64,000 nucleotides of DNA from CAVORB01 sp963698495 (GTDB lineage: Bacteria > Pseudomonadota > Gammaproteobacteria > Chromatiales > Chromatiaceae), in contig CAVORB010000011.1 of NCBI GenBank assembly GCA_963698495.1, positions 197,829 through 261,828 on the forward strand, read 5' to 3'. Position 1 is the stretch's first letter. Each line of letters begins with the position of its first letter. Made by a program: the position numbers and the translations under genes. The notes beneath the pieces were generated by a model. That model was given only the letters and a program-made list of their open reading frames with translations. It was not told the DNA's origin and did no database searches. Below, piece by piece: positions 57,315-64,000 of the stretch.

Positions 57315-57334
57315 AAGTCGGAATCGAGTATAGT
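57306..57334 (+). promoter_or_regulatory. Possible promoter of the desaturase gene
   Basis: TATAGT at 57329-57334 lies 17 nt after a weak TTTTGC (57306-57311), about 160 nt upstream of the desaturase ATG. The -10 is good and the -35 poor. Confidence 0.35.
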
Positions 57335-57492
57335 CGGGGTGCATCGGCGCCCGCCTGCGGCGCCTTCACGATCATCATTAGACCTCACCCCTGAATAATC
57401 CCGCCCGCCCAGCGAATCGCTCTCGGATCCGCACCTCGGCACCACAGTGCCCAGCGGGTCGGATGGCCTGTTTTCTCTCTTAGGAGTTGTTG

Positions 57493-58686
57493 ATGACCCT
57501 GTACGGTATTCTTGACCTTCCCGTTTGGCAGGTGGTGCTTGTCACCCTGGTGCTGACCCACATCACCATCGTATCGGTGACCGTGTTCCTGCACCGATCC
57601 CAGGCGCATCGGGCGCTCGATCTGCACCCGGTGATCAGTCATTTCTTCCGCTTCTGGTTGTGGATCACCACCGGCATGGTGACCCGCGAATGGGTGGCGG
57701 TGCATCGGCGTCACCACGCCAAGTGCGAGACGCCGGAAGATCCCCACAGTCCGAAGGTCCTGGGCCTGAAAAAGGTTCTCACCGAGGGCGCAGAGCTCTA
57801 CCGCGAGGCGACCAGTGACCCGGATCTGGTGCGGCGCTACAGTCACGGTACGCCCGATGACTGGCTCGAGCGTAGGGTCTATGGCCGTTTCGCCTGGCAG
57901 GGCGTGGGGCTGATGCTGATCCTCGATGTGCTGCTGTTCGGCGTCTACGGCATCACGGTCTGGGCGGTGCAGATGCTCTGGATTCCCTTCCTCGCGGCGG
58001 GTGTGATCAACGGCGTCGGCCATTACTGGGGCTACCGCAACTTTGACAGCCCCGACTCCGCCACCAACATCCTTCCCTGGGGCATCCTGATCGGCGGTGA
58101 AGAGCTGCACAACAACCATCACGCCTTCCCGAGCTCGGCCAAGCTGTCCTCCAAGTGGTGGGAATTCGATATCGGTTGGTTCTACATCCGGATGCTGAGC
58201 GCGCTCGGTCTGGCCAAGGTCAAGAAGGTGGCCCCGGAACCCCTGTTCGAGGAGGGTAAGACCAGCGTCGACCTGGACACCCTTCGCGCGGTGATCGTGG
58301 GTCGCATGCATGTGTTCGCGCGCTACACGCGCGATGTGCTCGCCCCGGTCACGCGCACGGAGCTATGCAGCACCGAGCGGCATTGCCGCAAGCTGTACCG
58401 GCGCACCCGGCGCCTGCTGTCGACGGAGGCCTCCCGTCTGGACGAGCGGGCGAGGGCGCGTCTGGAGCAGATTCTGGCCAACAGCCAGAAGTTGGCGACG
58501 GTTTATCGCTTCCGCGAGCAACTGCGCGAGCTTTGGGAGCGCACCGCACCGAACCAGGAGGTGTTGCTCAAGTCGCTTCAGGAGTGGTGTCAGCAGGCGG
58601 AGGCGACCGGCATCCAGGCATTGGAGACCTTTGCCCGCAATCTGCGGGGCTGCTACCTGAAACCTGTCGGACCGGCGGGCGGCTGA
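57493..58686 (+). CDS. Acyl-CoA/acyl-lipid delta-9-type fatty-acid desaturase
   Basis: The membrane enzyme puts a double bond into fatty acyl chains with a di-iron centre. The three His boxes are HRSQAHRAL, HRRHHAKCETPEDPHSP and EELHNNHHAFPSS. Hydrophobic segments lie near residues 6-28, 45-65, 135-155 and 160-180. The start is the ATG at 57493 after TAGGAG. After the third His box the protein continues for about 190 residues (397 in all). Its last 120 are charged and helical (RTRRLLSTEASRLDERARARL) and are not part of the catalytic core. Such tails occur in some proteobacterial desaturases; the role is unknown. Confidence 0.9.
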   Translation: MTLYGILDLPVWQVVLVTLVLTHITIVSVTVFLHRSQAHRALDLHPVISHFFRFWLWITTGMVTREWVAVHRRHHAKCETPEDPHSPKVLGLKKVLTEGAELYREATSDPDLVRRYSHGTPDDWLERRVYGRFAWQGVGLMLILDVLLFGVYGITVWAVQMLWIPFLAAGVINGVGHYWGYRNFDSPDSATNILPWGILIGGEELHNNHHAFPSSAKLSSKWWEFDIGWFYIRMLSALGLAKVKKVAPEPLFEEGKTSVDLDTLRAVIVGRMHVFARYTRDVLAPVTRTELCSTERHCRKLYRRTRRLLSTEASRLDERARARLEQILANSQKLATVYRFREQLRELWERTAPNQEVLLKSLQEWCQQAEATGIQALETFARNLRGCYLKPVGPAGG

Positions 58687-58734
58687 TAAGTCGGGAGTCG
58701 GGGATCCGAGCAATCCCCGATTCGTTCGCGCATA

Positions 58735-58761
58735 AAAAAACCCGCCATCGGCGGGTTTTTT
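58735..58761. terminator. Bidirectional terminator between the desaturase gene and rpmG
   Basis: AAAAAACCCGCC-ATC-GGCGGGTTTTTT is a perfect symmetric hairpin with a T-run on both strands, lying between the two convergent genes. Confidence 0.88.
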
Positions 58762-58779
58762 GATCTCCGGGGCGCCTGC

Positions 58780-58947
58780 CTACTTGATCTTCCCTTCCTT
58801 GTACATCACGTGCTGGCGCACGACCGGGTCGAACTTCTTCATCTCCATTTTTCCGGGCGTGTTGCGCTTGTTCTTGGTGGTCGTGTAGAAGTGACCGGTG
58901 CCTGCGCTGGAGATCAGGCGAATTTTTTCACGAGCTGCCTTGGCCAT
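58780..58947 (-). CDS. rpmG: 50S ribosomal protein L33
   Basis: The 55-residue product begins MAKAAREKIRLISSAGTGHF and continues YTTTKNKRNTPGKMEMKKFD, the L33 sequence of the type without zinc-binding Cys pairs. It is part of the large ribosomal subunit. The stop is TAG at 58780-58782. It lies 15 nt after rpmB, the usual rpmB-rpmG pair. Confidence 0.95.
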   Translation of the reverse strand: MAKAAREKIRLISSAGTGHFYTTTKNKRNTPGKMEMKKFDPVVRQHVMYKEGKIK

Positions 58948-58962
58948 GGTTCTTTACCTCGC

Positions 58963-59199
58963 TCAGACCTTTTCGCCGCGGTCGCGCATCTCGGCGAGCA
59001 CCGCGTCGATGCCCTTCTTGTCGATGATGCGCATGCCCTTGGTGGAGACGCGCAGCCGCACCCACCGACGCTCGTTCTCCACCCAGAAGCGATGGTAGTG
59101 CAGGTTGGGCAGGAACCGCCGCTTGGTCGTGTTGTGGGCGTGGGATACGTTGCAACCGGAGAGCGGGCGCTTGCCGGTTACCTGACAGACTTTGGACAT
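58963..59199 (-). CDS. rpmB: 50S ribosomal protein L28
   Basis: The 78-residue product begins MSKVCQVTGKRPLSGCNVSH and contains TTKRRFLPNLHYHRFWVE and LRVSTKGMRIIDKKG, all typical of L28. The start chosen is the ATG at 59199; the open frame upstream is not family sequence. It heads the rpmB-rpmG pair downstream of the split radC. Confidence 0.95.
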   Translation of the reverse strand: MSKVCQVTGKRPLSGCNVSHAHNTTKRRFLPNLHYHRFWVENERRWVRLRVSTKGMRIIDKKGIDAVLAEMRDRGEKV

Positions 59200-59310
59200 G
59201 ACGCGGCCCCTTGAGAGATCGATATCCAGGGTTGGAAAAGAAAGACGCGCAAGAATACCCGAGATCGCCGCGTCCGGCAACCACTCCACCACCCCGTCGG
59301 CGGGAGCCCG

Positions 59311-59406
59311 TCAGAGCAGCCCGCGCTCCGCGAGGGACGCGCCTTCGCCCTCGCCGATGATGACGTGGTCGAGCACCCGCACGTCCACCAGCGCCAGCGC
59401 CTCTTT
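59311..59406 (-). pseudogene. radC: 3' remnant of radC (last 31 codons)
   Basis: The leftward sequence LKEALALVDVRVLDHVIIGEGEGASLAERGLL with its stop at 59311 is the normal C-terminus of RadC. It has no start and is cut from the rest of radC by the mobile element at 59407-63225. Joined at the TCTTT repeat, the two pieces restore RLKEALALVD in frame. Confidence 0.92.
59402..59406. repeat. TCTTT target-site direct repeat, left copy
   Basis: TCTTT is found here and at 63226-63230, next to the two radC pieces. Removing one copy with the element restores the radC frame, so it is either a target duplication or the shared crossover core. Confidence 0.7.
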
Positions 59407-59494
59407 TAATGAACAGGATTGCTGTAATGCGAAGGACGCCTGGAAGACAGCAGTAGAAGAGGATTCGCGGCGGTTTTGCTTCGCATTATTTGGG
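59407..59494 (+). repeat. Left terminal inverted repeat of the RIT element
   Basis: It starts TAATGAACAGGAT. The 21-nt block at 59424-59444 (from GTAATGCGAAGG to CCTGGA) is identical to the inverted block at 63162-63182. The inner block GGCGGTTTTGCTTCGCATTATTT is nearly the same in both ends, while the middle 22-23 nt differ. Each repeat so holds AATGCGAAG and, about 40 nt further in, its inverse CTTCGCATT, which look like paired recombinase sites. Confidence 0.85.
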
Positions 59495-59531
59495 ATAGAT
59501 TCCTTGGGTCCCATCCCCAAGGAGACCCACC

Positions 59532-60761
59532 ATGTCCCAATCAGAACCGCAATGTGATCTCTGGCTCCCCCGATTTCGGGAGCACTTACAGGAGGAGTGC
59601 TACAGCTGGGGCGTCGTTCGCAATTACCCGATCGCGGTAAGGCGCTTTCTGCACGCCCTTGAGCAGCGCGGACAGACACTGGAGTCCGTAACGCCGGCCG
59701 ATGTCGAGAGCTATCTCTCCACGCTCGGCGCGGAACGGCGCCGCGGCCCGTTCTCTGATGGCACCCGCCGCTGGCACCGCGCCGCGATCAGGATGTTGAT
59801 GCGGTTGGTCCACGGTGGATGGTCACCGGTGGTACCGACAACGGAGCACTCGATCGCTGCGCGCGTGATGGTCGCGGAGTTCGATGCCTGGATGAAAGAC
59901 CTTCGCGGGCTTTCGCCCAGTACCCGGCGGAACCGCCGGGCCGAGACCTATCGGCTCATGGAGTGGCTCCGTGAGCGGGGCAAGACCATCGGAAGTGTGA
60001 CGGTGGCCGACCTCGACGCCTACATCGCATGGCGCGGGGCCTCGATGCGGCGAACCTCCACTGCCGGTATGGTTTCGAGCCTGCGCAGTGTGCTGCGCTA
60101 TCTGCACGACAGCGGTCACCTGCCGCTGGACCTGGCCAGGGCAATCAGCGGGCCGAAGATTTATGCCTTGGAGGGCATCCCCTCGACGATCCGAGGCGAG
60201 GACGTTCAGCGCGCACTCGAGGAACTCAAACAGGATCGCTCCTCGCTCGGTCTTCGCGACTACGCGATCTGGATGCTGTTGACGACCTATGGCTTGCGCG
60301 CGGGAGAGATCATCGCGTTGCGACTGTCGGATATCGACTGGCGGCGCGAGCGCCTTCAGATCCGGCATACGAAGACCGGCGCGTTCTCGACGCTGCCGCT
60401 CCTGCGTGGACCTGCGGACGCGCTGTTCGATTACCTGCGCCACGGACGGCACACCACGACGAGCCGGGCCGTGTTCCTGCGCAGCCAGGCGCCCTATCGG
60501 GAGTTGCACGGCACGGCAAGCGTGCACGGCATCGTCACGCGGCGGCTGGCCGCCGTCGGTGTGTTCCCGACGGGCAAGCGTGGGGCCCATCTGCTGAGGC
60601 ATAGCCGTGCGGTGAGTCTGCTGCGCGGCGGCGTGCCCCTCAAGGTCATTGGGGACATTCTCGGCCATCGCGCCGAGCGCTCGACAGCGCCCTACCTCAA
60701 GCTCGCCACCGAGGACTTGCGCTCGGTGGCCCTCGACCTGCCGGCGGGGGTCGCCCCATGA
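59532..60761 (+). CDS. Tyrosine recombinase RitA-type, first of the trio
   Basis: The 409-residue recombinase has an N-terminal SAM-like core-binding domain (about residues 5-105), a second helical domain near 120-205 and the catalytic domain after 225. Catalytic residues: Arg in YGLRAGEIIAL, Lys in RHTKTGAFS, His-x-x-Arg in HLLRHSRAV, His in LGHRAERS and nucleophile Tyr in APYLKLA. The ATG has AAGGAG upstream. Its stop overlaps the next start by ATGA. The inner motif of the left terminal repeat lies about 45 nt upstream, so the recombinases may repress their own promoter; that is inference. Confidence 0.9.
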   Translation: MSQSEPQCDLWLPRFREHLQEECYSWGVVRNYPIAVRRFLHALEQRGQTLESVTPADVESYLSTLGAERRRGPFSDGTRRWHRAAIRMLMRLVHGGWSPVVPTTEHSIAARVMVAEFDAWMKDLRGLSPSTRRNRRAETYRLMEWLRERGKTIGSVTVADLDAYIAWRGASMRRTSTAGMVSSLRSVLRYLHDSGHLPLDLARAISGPKIYALEGIPSTIRGEDVQRALEELKQDRSSLGLRDYAIWMLLTTYGLRAGEIIALRLSDIDWRRERLQIRHTKTGAFSTLPLLRGPADALFDYLRHGRHTTTSRAVFLRSQAPYRELHGTASVHGIVTRRLAAVGVFPTGKRGAHLLRHSRAVSLLRGGVPLKVIGDILGHRAERSTAPYLKLATEDLRSVALDLPAGVAP

Positions 60762-62104
60762 ACACCGACAATATCTATCGATTCCTCGACAGCCTCGCGA
60801 TCGGGCGGAAATCTCGCTATTCCTACGCCGGGGACCTACGGGCCTTTCAGGCGTTCGCGCGCGAACGGACGCCGGACGGCGAGGTACTCTCGCTGGAGAC
60901 GGTGCGAGCCTGGATCATGCAGGACGCTGCAGATTCGCCGCTGTCGAATGTCGTCCAGCGAGCGGGCGTCATCGCGCGCTACCTGGACTGGCGAGCCGCC
61001 GCCGGCGACGGCGTCAACCCCCTGGCCGCGCTGCAAGAGCAGTACGGTGGCCGCCTGCATCCGATCATCCGGGCGCTGCTCGAGGATGACTATGAGGGCG
61101 CCCTGGAGCGGCTGCGGCCGTTGCCGGAGTTCGGCAGCCACCTCGGCCCGCTGATGTCCGAGCACATCGCGCGGATGCGATCGCTGGGATACCGCTACGA
61201 CGTCAAGACGCGCGACCTCCGCCGCTTCGATCGCTTCCTGCAGCAGCGTCCTGAGCTTGCCGGCGAGCCGCTACCGGTACTGCTCGCGGCCTGGAGCCAC
61301 TCCCGACCGGGTGTGCGGCACGCGCTGCGTGTGCAGCAGTGCGGCCGAGCCCTGTCCCAACACGTGCACCGGTACGATCCGGGCACGCCGGTCCTGTCGA
61401 TCCCCGCCGGTCTGCAGCGCCGTGCCATCCAGGAGGAACGCAAGCCCTATCTGTTTTCCGAAGCTGAGGTCGAGAGGCTGTTCGAGGCGGCACGCACCTT
61501 CCCGTCACCCACGGCGCCGCTACGACCGACCGCGCTCGTCGCGATGCTCACGCTGGCGTATTGCGCCGGCCTGCGGGTTGGAGAAATCGCCTCATTGACG
61601 CTCGCGGATTTGGACCTGGAAGGCGGAACGATCGAGATCCGCGACACGAAGTTCTTCAAGTCGCGACGTCTGCCGCTGACGCCGGGTGTGCTCGAGGTTG
61701 TGTCGCACTACCTCTTGGCCCGCGCCGCCGCAGGGGCTCCCACCGGGCCGGATGCGCCGCTGTGGTGGAGCGCTCTGCGCCGACATGGGTATAGCTATGG
61801 CCAGATCGAGAAGCTCCTGACGCATGTAATTCGCCGCGCGGGCCTCAAACCGGCGCAAGGAAAACGGGGGCCGCGGGTCCATGACATTCGCCATTCGTTT
61901 GTCTCTCACCGGATGCTGCAGTGGTATCGCGATGGCGTCGATCCCCAGACCCGGCTACCGCACCTGGCGACCTATCTGGGTCACAAGGACATCGTCTCGA
62001 CGCTTGTCTACCTCAACATCACCCCAGAGCTGCTTCAGCAGGCCAGCGAGCGCTACCGCCAGCGCGGCGCTGGCGCACTGCAGGCGTCGGGAGGTCAGTC
62101 ATGA
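60758..62104 (+). CDS. Tyrosine recombinase RitB-type, second of the trio
   Basis: The 448-residue recombinase has an N-terminal core-binding domain (FLDSLAIGRKSRYSYAGDL), a middle helical domain near 125-200 (SEHIARMRSLGYRYDVKTRD) and a catalytic domain after about 220. Catalytic residues: Arg in CAGLRVGEIASL, Lys in RDTKFFKSRRLPL, HDIRHSFVSHR, His in YLGHKDIVST and Tyr in LVYLNITPE. Both ends overlap the neighbours by ATGA, so the three proteins are made in coupled, near-equal amounts. Confidence 0.9.
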   Translation: MNTDNIYRFLDSLAIGRKSRYSYAGDLRAFQAFARERTPDGEVLSLETVRAWIMQDAADSPLSNVVQRAGVIARYLDWRAAAGDGVNPLAALQEQYGGRLHPIIRALLEDDYEGALERLRPLPEFGSHLGPLMSEHIARMRSLGYRYDVKTRDLRRFDRFLQQRPELAGEPLPVLLAAWSHSRPGVRHALRVQQCGRALSQHVHRYDPGTPVLSIPAGLQRRAIQEERKPYLFSEAEVERLFEAARTFPSPTAPLRPTALVAMLTLAYCAGLRVGEIASLTLADLDLEGGTIEIRDTKFFKSRRLPLTPGVLEVVSHYLLARAAAGAPTGPDAPLWWSALRRHGYSYGQIEKLLTHVIRRAGLKPAQGKRGPRVHDIRHSFVSHRMLQWYRDGVDPQTRLPHLATYLGHKDIVSTLVYLNITPELLQQASERYRQRGAGALQASGGQS

Positions 62105-63102
62105 CGCCGGCACCGCTTCCGTACTGGCTTCACGGATTCTTCCACGAGTGGCTCGGCGAGCAGAGAAACTGCTCGCGTCACACGATCCTCTCCTACCGCG
62201 ACACCTGGCGGCTGTACCTGCGGTACGTCGCTGAGCGTCGCCGTCGCTCGGTGAGCGCGCTGTCGCTCGTTGACCTAACCGCCGAAGAGGTACTCGCGTT
62301 CCTGAGCCACGTCGAATCGGAGCGCGGCGATACGATCGGCACGCGCAACTGTCGGTTGGCCGCGATCCGCTCGTTCTTCCGCTTCGTCGCCGACCGCGAG
62401 CCGTTGGCGGCGGCGCAATGCGCCGACGTCCTGCGCATCCCGACGAAGAAGGCCCCGCGCCAGGAGGTCGATTACCTCGAAACCGAGGAGGTGACGGCCA
62501 TCTTCAAGCAGCCGGACCGATCCACGCTCGAAGGGCAGCGTGATCATGTCCTGCTCGCGCTTCTGTACAACACCGGGGCACGTATCCAGGAGGCCCTCAG
62601 CTTGTGCCCGAATAGGATGCGGCTCGCCTCACCTGCGCACGTGAGACTCTACGGCAAGGGCCGCAAGGAGCGGATCTCCCCGCTGTGGCCGGAGACCGCC
62701 GAGCTGCTCGCGGCACTGCAACAGCGACAACCCAGGCCCGAGCAGGAACCGCTGTTCGTCAACCGCTACGGCCGACCGTTGGGTGCCGCCGGGGTCCGCT
62801 ACAAGCTCGCCGAGTACGTGCGCGCGGCCGCCGAGGAGCTTCCGTCTTTGCGGCAGAAACGCGTGTCTCCGCACACGTTCCGCCACACCGCCGGGGTGGA
62901 GCTGGTCGCTTCCGGCGTCGACATCACCGTGATCCGCAGCTTGCTCGGCCATGTCAGCCTCGATACGACGAACCAGTACGCGCGGGCCAACATCGACACC
63001 AAGCGACGCGCCCTCGAGCTCGTCGACCCCTCGAAACGGCCAAGCGCGCCCCCGCGCTGGAAGCGCAACCCGGAGCTGTTGGACTGGCTCGATTCCCTCT
63101 GA
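62101..63102 (+). CDS. Tyrosine recombinase RitC-type (XerD-like), third of the trio
   Basis: This shortest member, 333 residues, is closest to the XerC/D layout. Its N-terminal SAM-like domain (LGEQRNCSRHTILSYRDTW) is followed by the catalytic domain with Arg in NTGARIQEALSL, Lys in YGKGRKERISPL, HTFRHTAGVELV, His in LLGHVSLDTT and Tyr in NQYARAN. The start is the ATG at 62101, overlapping the previous stop; a longer frame upstream is not used. Confidence 0.9.
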   Translation: MTPAPLPYWLHGFFHEWLGEQRNCSRHTILSYRDTWRLYLRYVAERRRRSVSALSLVDLTAEEVLAFLSHVESERGDTIGTRNCRLAAIRSFFRFVADREPLAAAQCADVLRIPTKKAPRQEVDYLETEEVTAIFKQPDRSTLEGQRDHVLLALLYNTGARIQEALSLCPNRMRLASPAHVRLYGKGRKERISPLWPETAELLAALQQRQPRPEQEPLFVNRYGRPLGAAGVRYKLAEYVRAAAEELPSLRQKRVSPHTFRHTAGVELVASGVDITVIRSLLGHVSLDTTNQYARANIDTKRRALELVDPSKRPSAPPRWKRNPELLDWLDSL

Positions 63103-63110
63103 CGTGACCC

Positions 63111-63198
63111 CCGAAATAATGCGAAGGAGAACCGCCTGGAATCCCCGTCTTGTCAACTGAATCCAGGCGTCCTTCGCATTACGGGATCCTGGTCATTA
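63111..63198 (-). repeat. Right terminal inverted repeat of the RIT element
   Basis: Read on the minus strand it starts TAATGACCAGGAT. It contains the identical 21-nt block (63162-63182) and ends with the inner block GGCGGTTCTCCTTCGCATTATTT, matching the left repeat. The spacer between the two blocks differs from the left one. Confidence 0.85.
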
Positions 63199-63200
63199 CG

Positions 63201-63228
63201 AGACTAATGCGAAGCTTCGCATTAGTCT
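63201..63228. repeat. Perfect 28-bp palindrome at the right border of the RIT element
   Basis: AGACTAATGCGAAG and CTTCGCATTAGTCT are exact inverse copies with no loop, centred at 63214/63215. The palindrome contains an extra pair of the AATGCGAAG motif used in the terminal repeats. It overlaps the first two bases of the right TCTTT copy. There is no equal structure at the left border. Confidence 0.85.
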
Positions 63229-63809
63229 TTCAGACGTTGTGTGATGCGCAGATCCGACTGGCTCGGCTCGGCCACGCCCGAGGGATGATTGTGGGCGAAG
63301 ATGACGGCCGCCGCGTTGGTCTCGAGGGTTCGGCGCACCACCTCCCGCGGATGCACGCTGGCGCCGTCGATGGTTCCGCGGAACAGCTCTTCGTACCTGA
63401 TCAGACGGTGACGGTTGTCCAGGAACAGGCAGGCGAACACCTCGTGCGGATAGCCGTGCAGGCGCGACTTCAGATAGGCGCGGGTGGCCTCGGGGCTGTT
63501 CAGGACGTCCCGTGCGCCCAGCTCTTCGCGCAAGTAACGGCGGCTCATCTCAAGCACCGCCTGCAGCTGGGCATACTTCGCCTTCCCGAGCCCTTTACCC
63601 CTGCAGAAGCCCTGCTGGTCGGCCGAGAACAGGCCCCTGAGCCCCTGGAACTCCAGCAGCAGGTCCCGCGCAAGGTCAACGGCACTCTTGCCAGGTACCC
63701 CGGTGCGCAGGAAGATCGCCAGCAGCTCGGGATCTGAGAGGGCCTCCGCTCCGCGGATCAGGAGTTTTTCCCGGGGACGTTCGTCCTCCGGCCATTCCGT
63801 GATGGTCAT
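63222..63809 (-). pseudogene. radC: radC, truncated by the RIT element (5' part, 195 aa)
   Basis: The start is the ATG at 63809 (MTITEWPEDERPREKLLIRG), the normal RadC start. The product has the helix-hairpin-helix region (GLGKAKYAQLQAVLEMSRRY) and the MPN+/JAMM motif in FAHNHPSGVAEPSQSD. It ends at QRLKD followed by TAA, contributed by the element's palindrome. The final 31 residues are lost to 59311-59406. RadC's cellular role is unclear and the gene is often dispensable. The metal site is kept, but the missing C-terminal strand probably destabilises the fold. Confidence 0.92.
63226..63230. repeat. TCTTT target-site direct repeat, right copy
   Basis: This is the partner of 59402-59406, here followed by CAGACG of radC. 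Confidence 0.7.
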
Positions 63810-63946
63810 GCGCTTGTCCTCGCCCGCCGCTCCAGATCGCAAGGGTATGACAAGAGCCTGCCGCGACCAAACGCCCGCCATTTGGGTCGGGGCCGGATGG
63901 GTTACAATCGACGCAGTCGCCACGACAACAACAATGCGCGCATCAC

Positions 63947-64000
63947 TTGTCAGCTTTTTCCGCCCAATCGCCGGTAACCAAGGTCCTGCTCGGGGTGAGC
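63947..64000 (+). CDS. coaBC: Start of CoaBC (phosphopantothenoylcysteine synthase/decarboxylase), partial
   Basis: The last codons of the window read VTKVLLGVS, the beginning of the CoaC flavoprotein motif (usually followed by GGIAAYK). coaBC is divergent from radC in many gammaproteobacteria, which supports the call. No ATG is in this frame; TTG at 63947 is the most likely start, and the ATG at 63934 is in another frame. The rest lies beyond the window. Confidence 0.55.
   Translation, partial: MSAFSAQSPVTKVLLGVS

Larger units (their letters stand above)
59407..63225 (+). mobile_element. RIT element (recombinases in trio) inserted in radC
   Basis: The element of about 3.8 kb carries three overlapping tyrosine recombinase genes and nothing else. 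It has terminal inverted repeats of about 88 bp and a 5-bp direct repeat outside. This is the layout of RIT elements described in several proteobacteria. It splits radC 31 codons before its end. The three genes are complete, so it may still be active. The right side has an extra 27 nt (63199-63225) beyond the repeat, most of it one half of a perfect palindrome. Confidence 0.88.

Noticed and set aside
1..64000. CRISPR arrays, tRNA and rRNA genes
   Set aside because: No regularly spaced direct repeats, no cloverleaf-like sequence with CCA-type end and no rRNA segment were seen.

Overview
The window is high-GC chromosomal DNA from a gammaproteobacterium. The gene order matches the chromosomal core of Pseudomonas and purple-sulfur-type (Chromatiales-like) gammaproteobacteria: lysM-dprA-smg-topA-tsaC diverging from def-fmt-rsmB, then ntrYX-trkAH; ftsY-ftsE-ftsX-rpoH diverging from a pair of M16 peptidases, rsmD, coaD, a YfhL-type ferredoxin, gamma-glutamyltranspeptidase and mutM; and rpmB-rpmG beside radC and coaBC. 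The genus cannot be fixed from the sequence alone.

Layout. 1-4.8 kb: the start of a probable circularly permuted ATP-grasp gene diverges from a frameshifted transglutaminase/DUF2126 gene, followed by a gene-poor kilobase. 4.9-9.2 kb: an RND efflux pair (the pump gene is frameshifted) with a strong palindrome over its promoter. 9.5-11.8 kb: a small unknown gene, ttcA and a secreted lipase. 11.8-17.9 kb: leftward tsaC, topA, smg, dprA (frameshifted) and a LysM protein. 18.1-28.1 kb: rightward def, fmt, rsmB, a DUF4390 gene, ntrY, ntrX, trkA and trkH, tightly packed and in places overlapping. 28.1-31.2 kb: a PQQ-type sugar dehydrogenase lipoprotein, a patatin and an SLT-type lytic transglycosylase. 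31.7-39.2 kb: one giant LamG-containing reading frame broken by two frameshifts and an in-frame TAG. 39.6-43.2 kb: leftward ftsY-ftsE-ftsX-rpoH. 43.8-50.5 kb: rightward M16 pair, rsmD, coaD, ferredoxin, ggt and a Tim44-like gene. 50.5-55.2 kb: a leftward gliding-type ABC transporter set (ATPase, permease, GldG-like, DUF4340) ending in mutM. 55.3-58.7 kb: a frameshifted hydantoinase A gene and a fatty-acid desaturase. 58.8-64 kb: rpmG, rpmB and radC, with radC split by a mobile element, then the start of coaBC.

The clearest accessory feature is a RIT-type element (recombinases in trio, about 3.8 kb) inserted in the 3' part of radC. It carries three overlapping tyrosine recombinase genes with their catalytic motifs visible. 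Its terminal inverted repeats of about 88 bp each hold a pair of oppositely oriented AATGCGAAG motifs, and a 5-bp TCTTT direct repeat marks the target. The two radC pieces lie on either side and join in frame at that 5-bp sequence.

Five genes carry single-base frame breaks (transglutaminase/DUF2126, RND pump, dprA, the LamG giant, hydantoinase A). All are dispensable types of gene, while every housekeeping gene in the window reads through intact. This suggests real decay at least as much as sequencing error, but the sequence alone cannot decide. No tRNA, rRNA or CRISPR array was seen.
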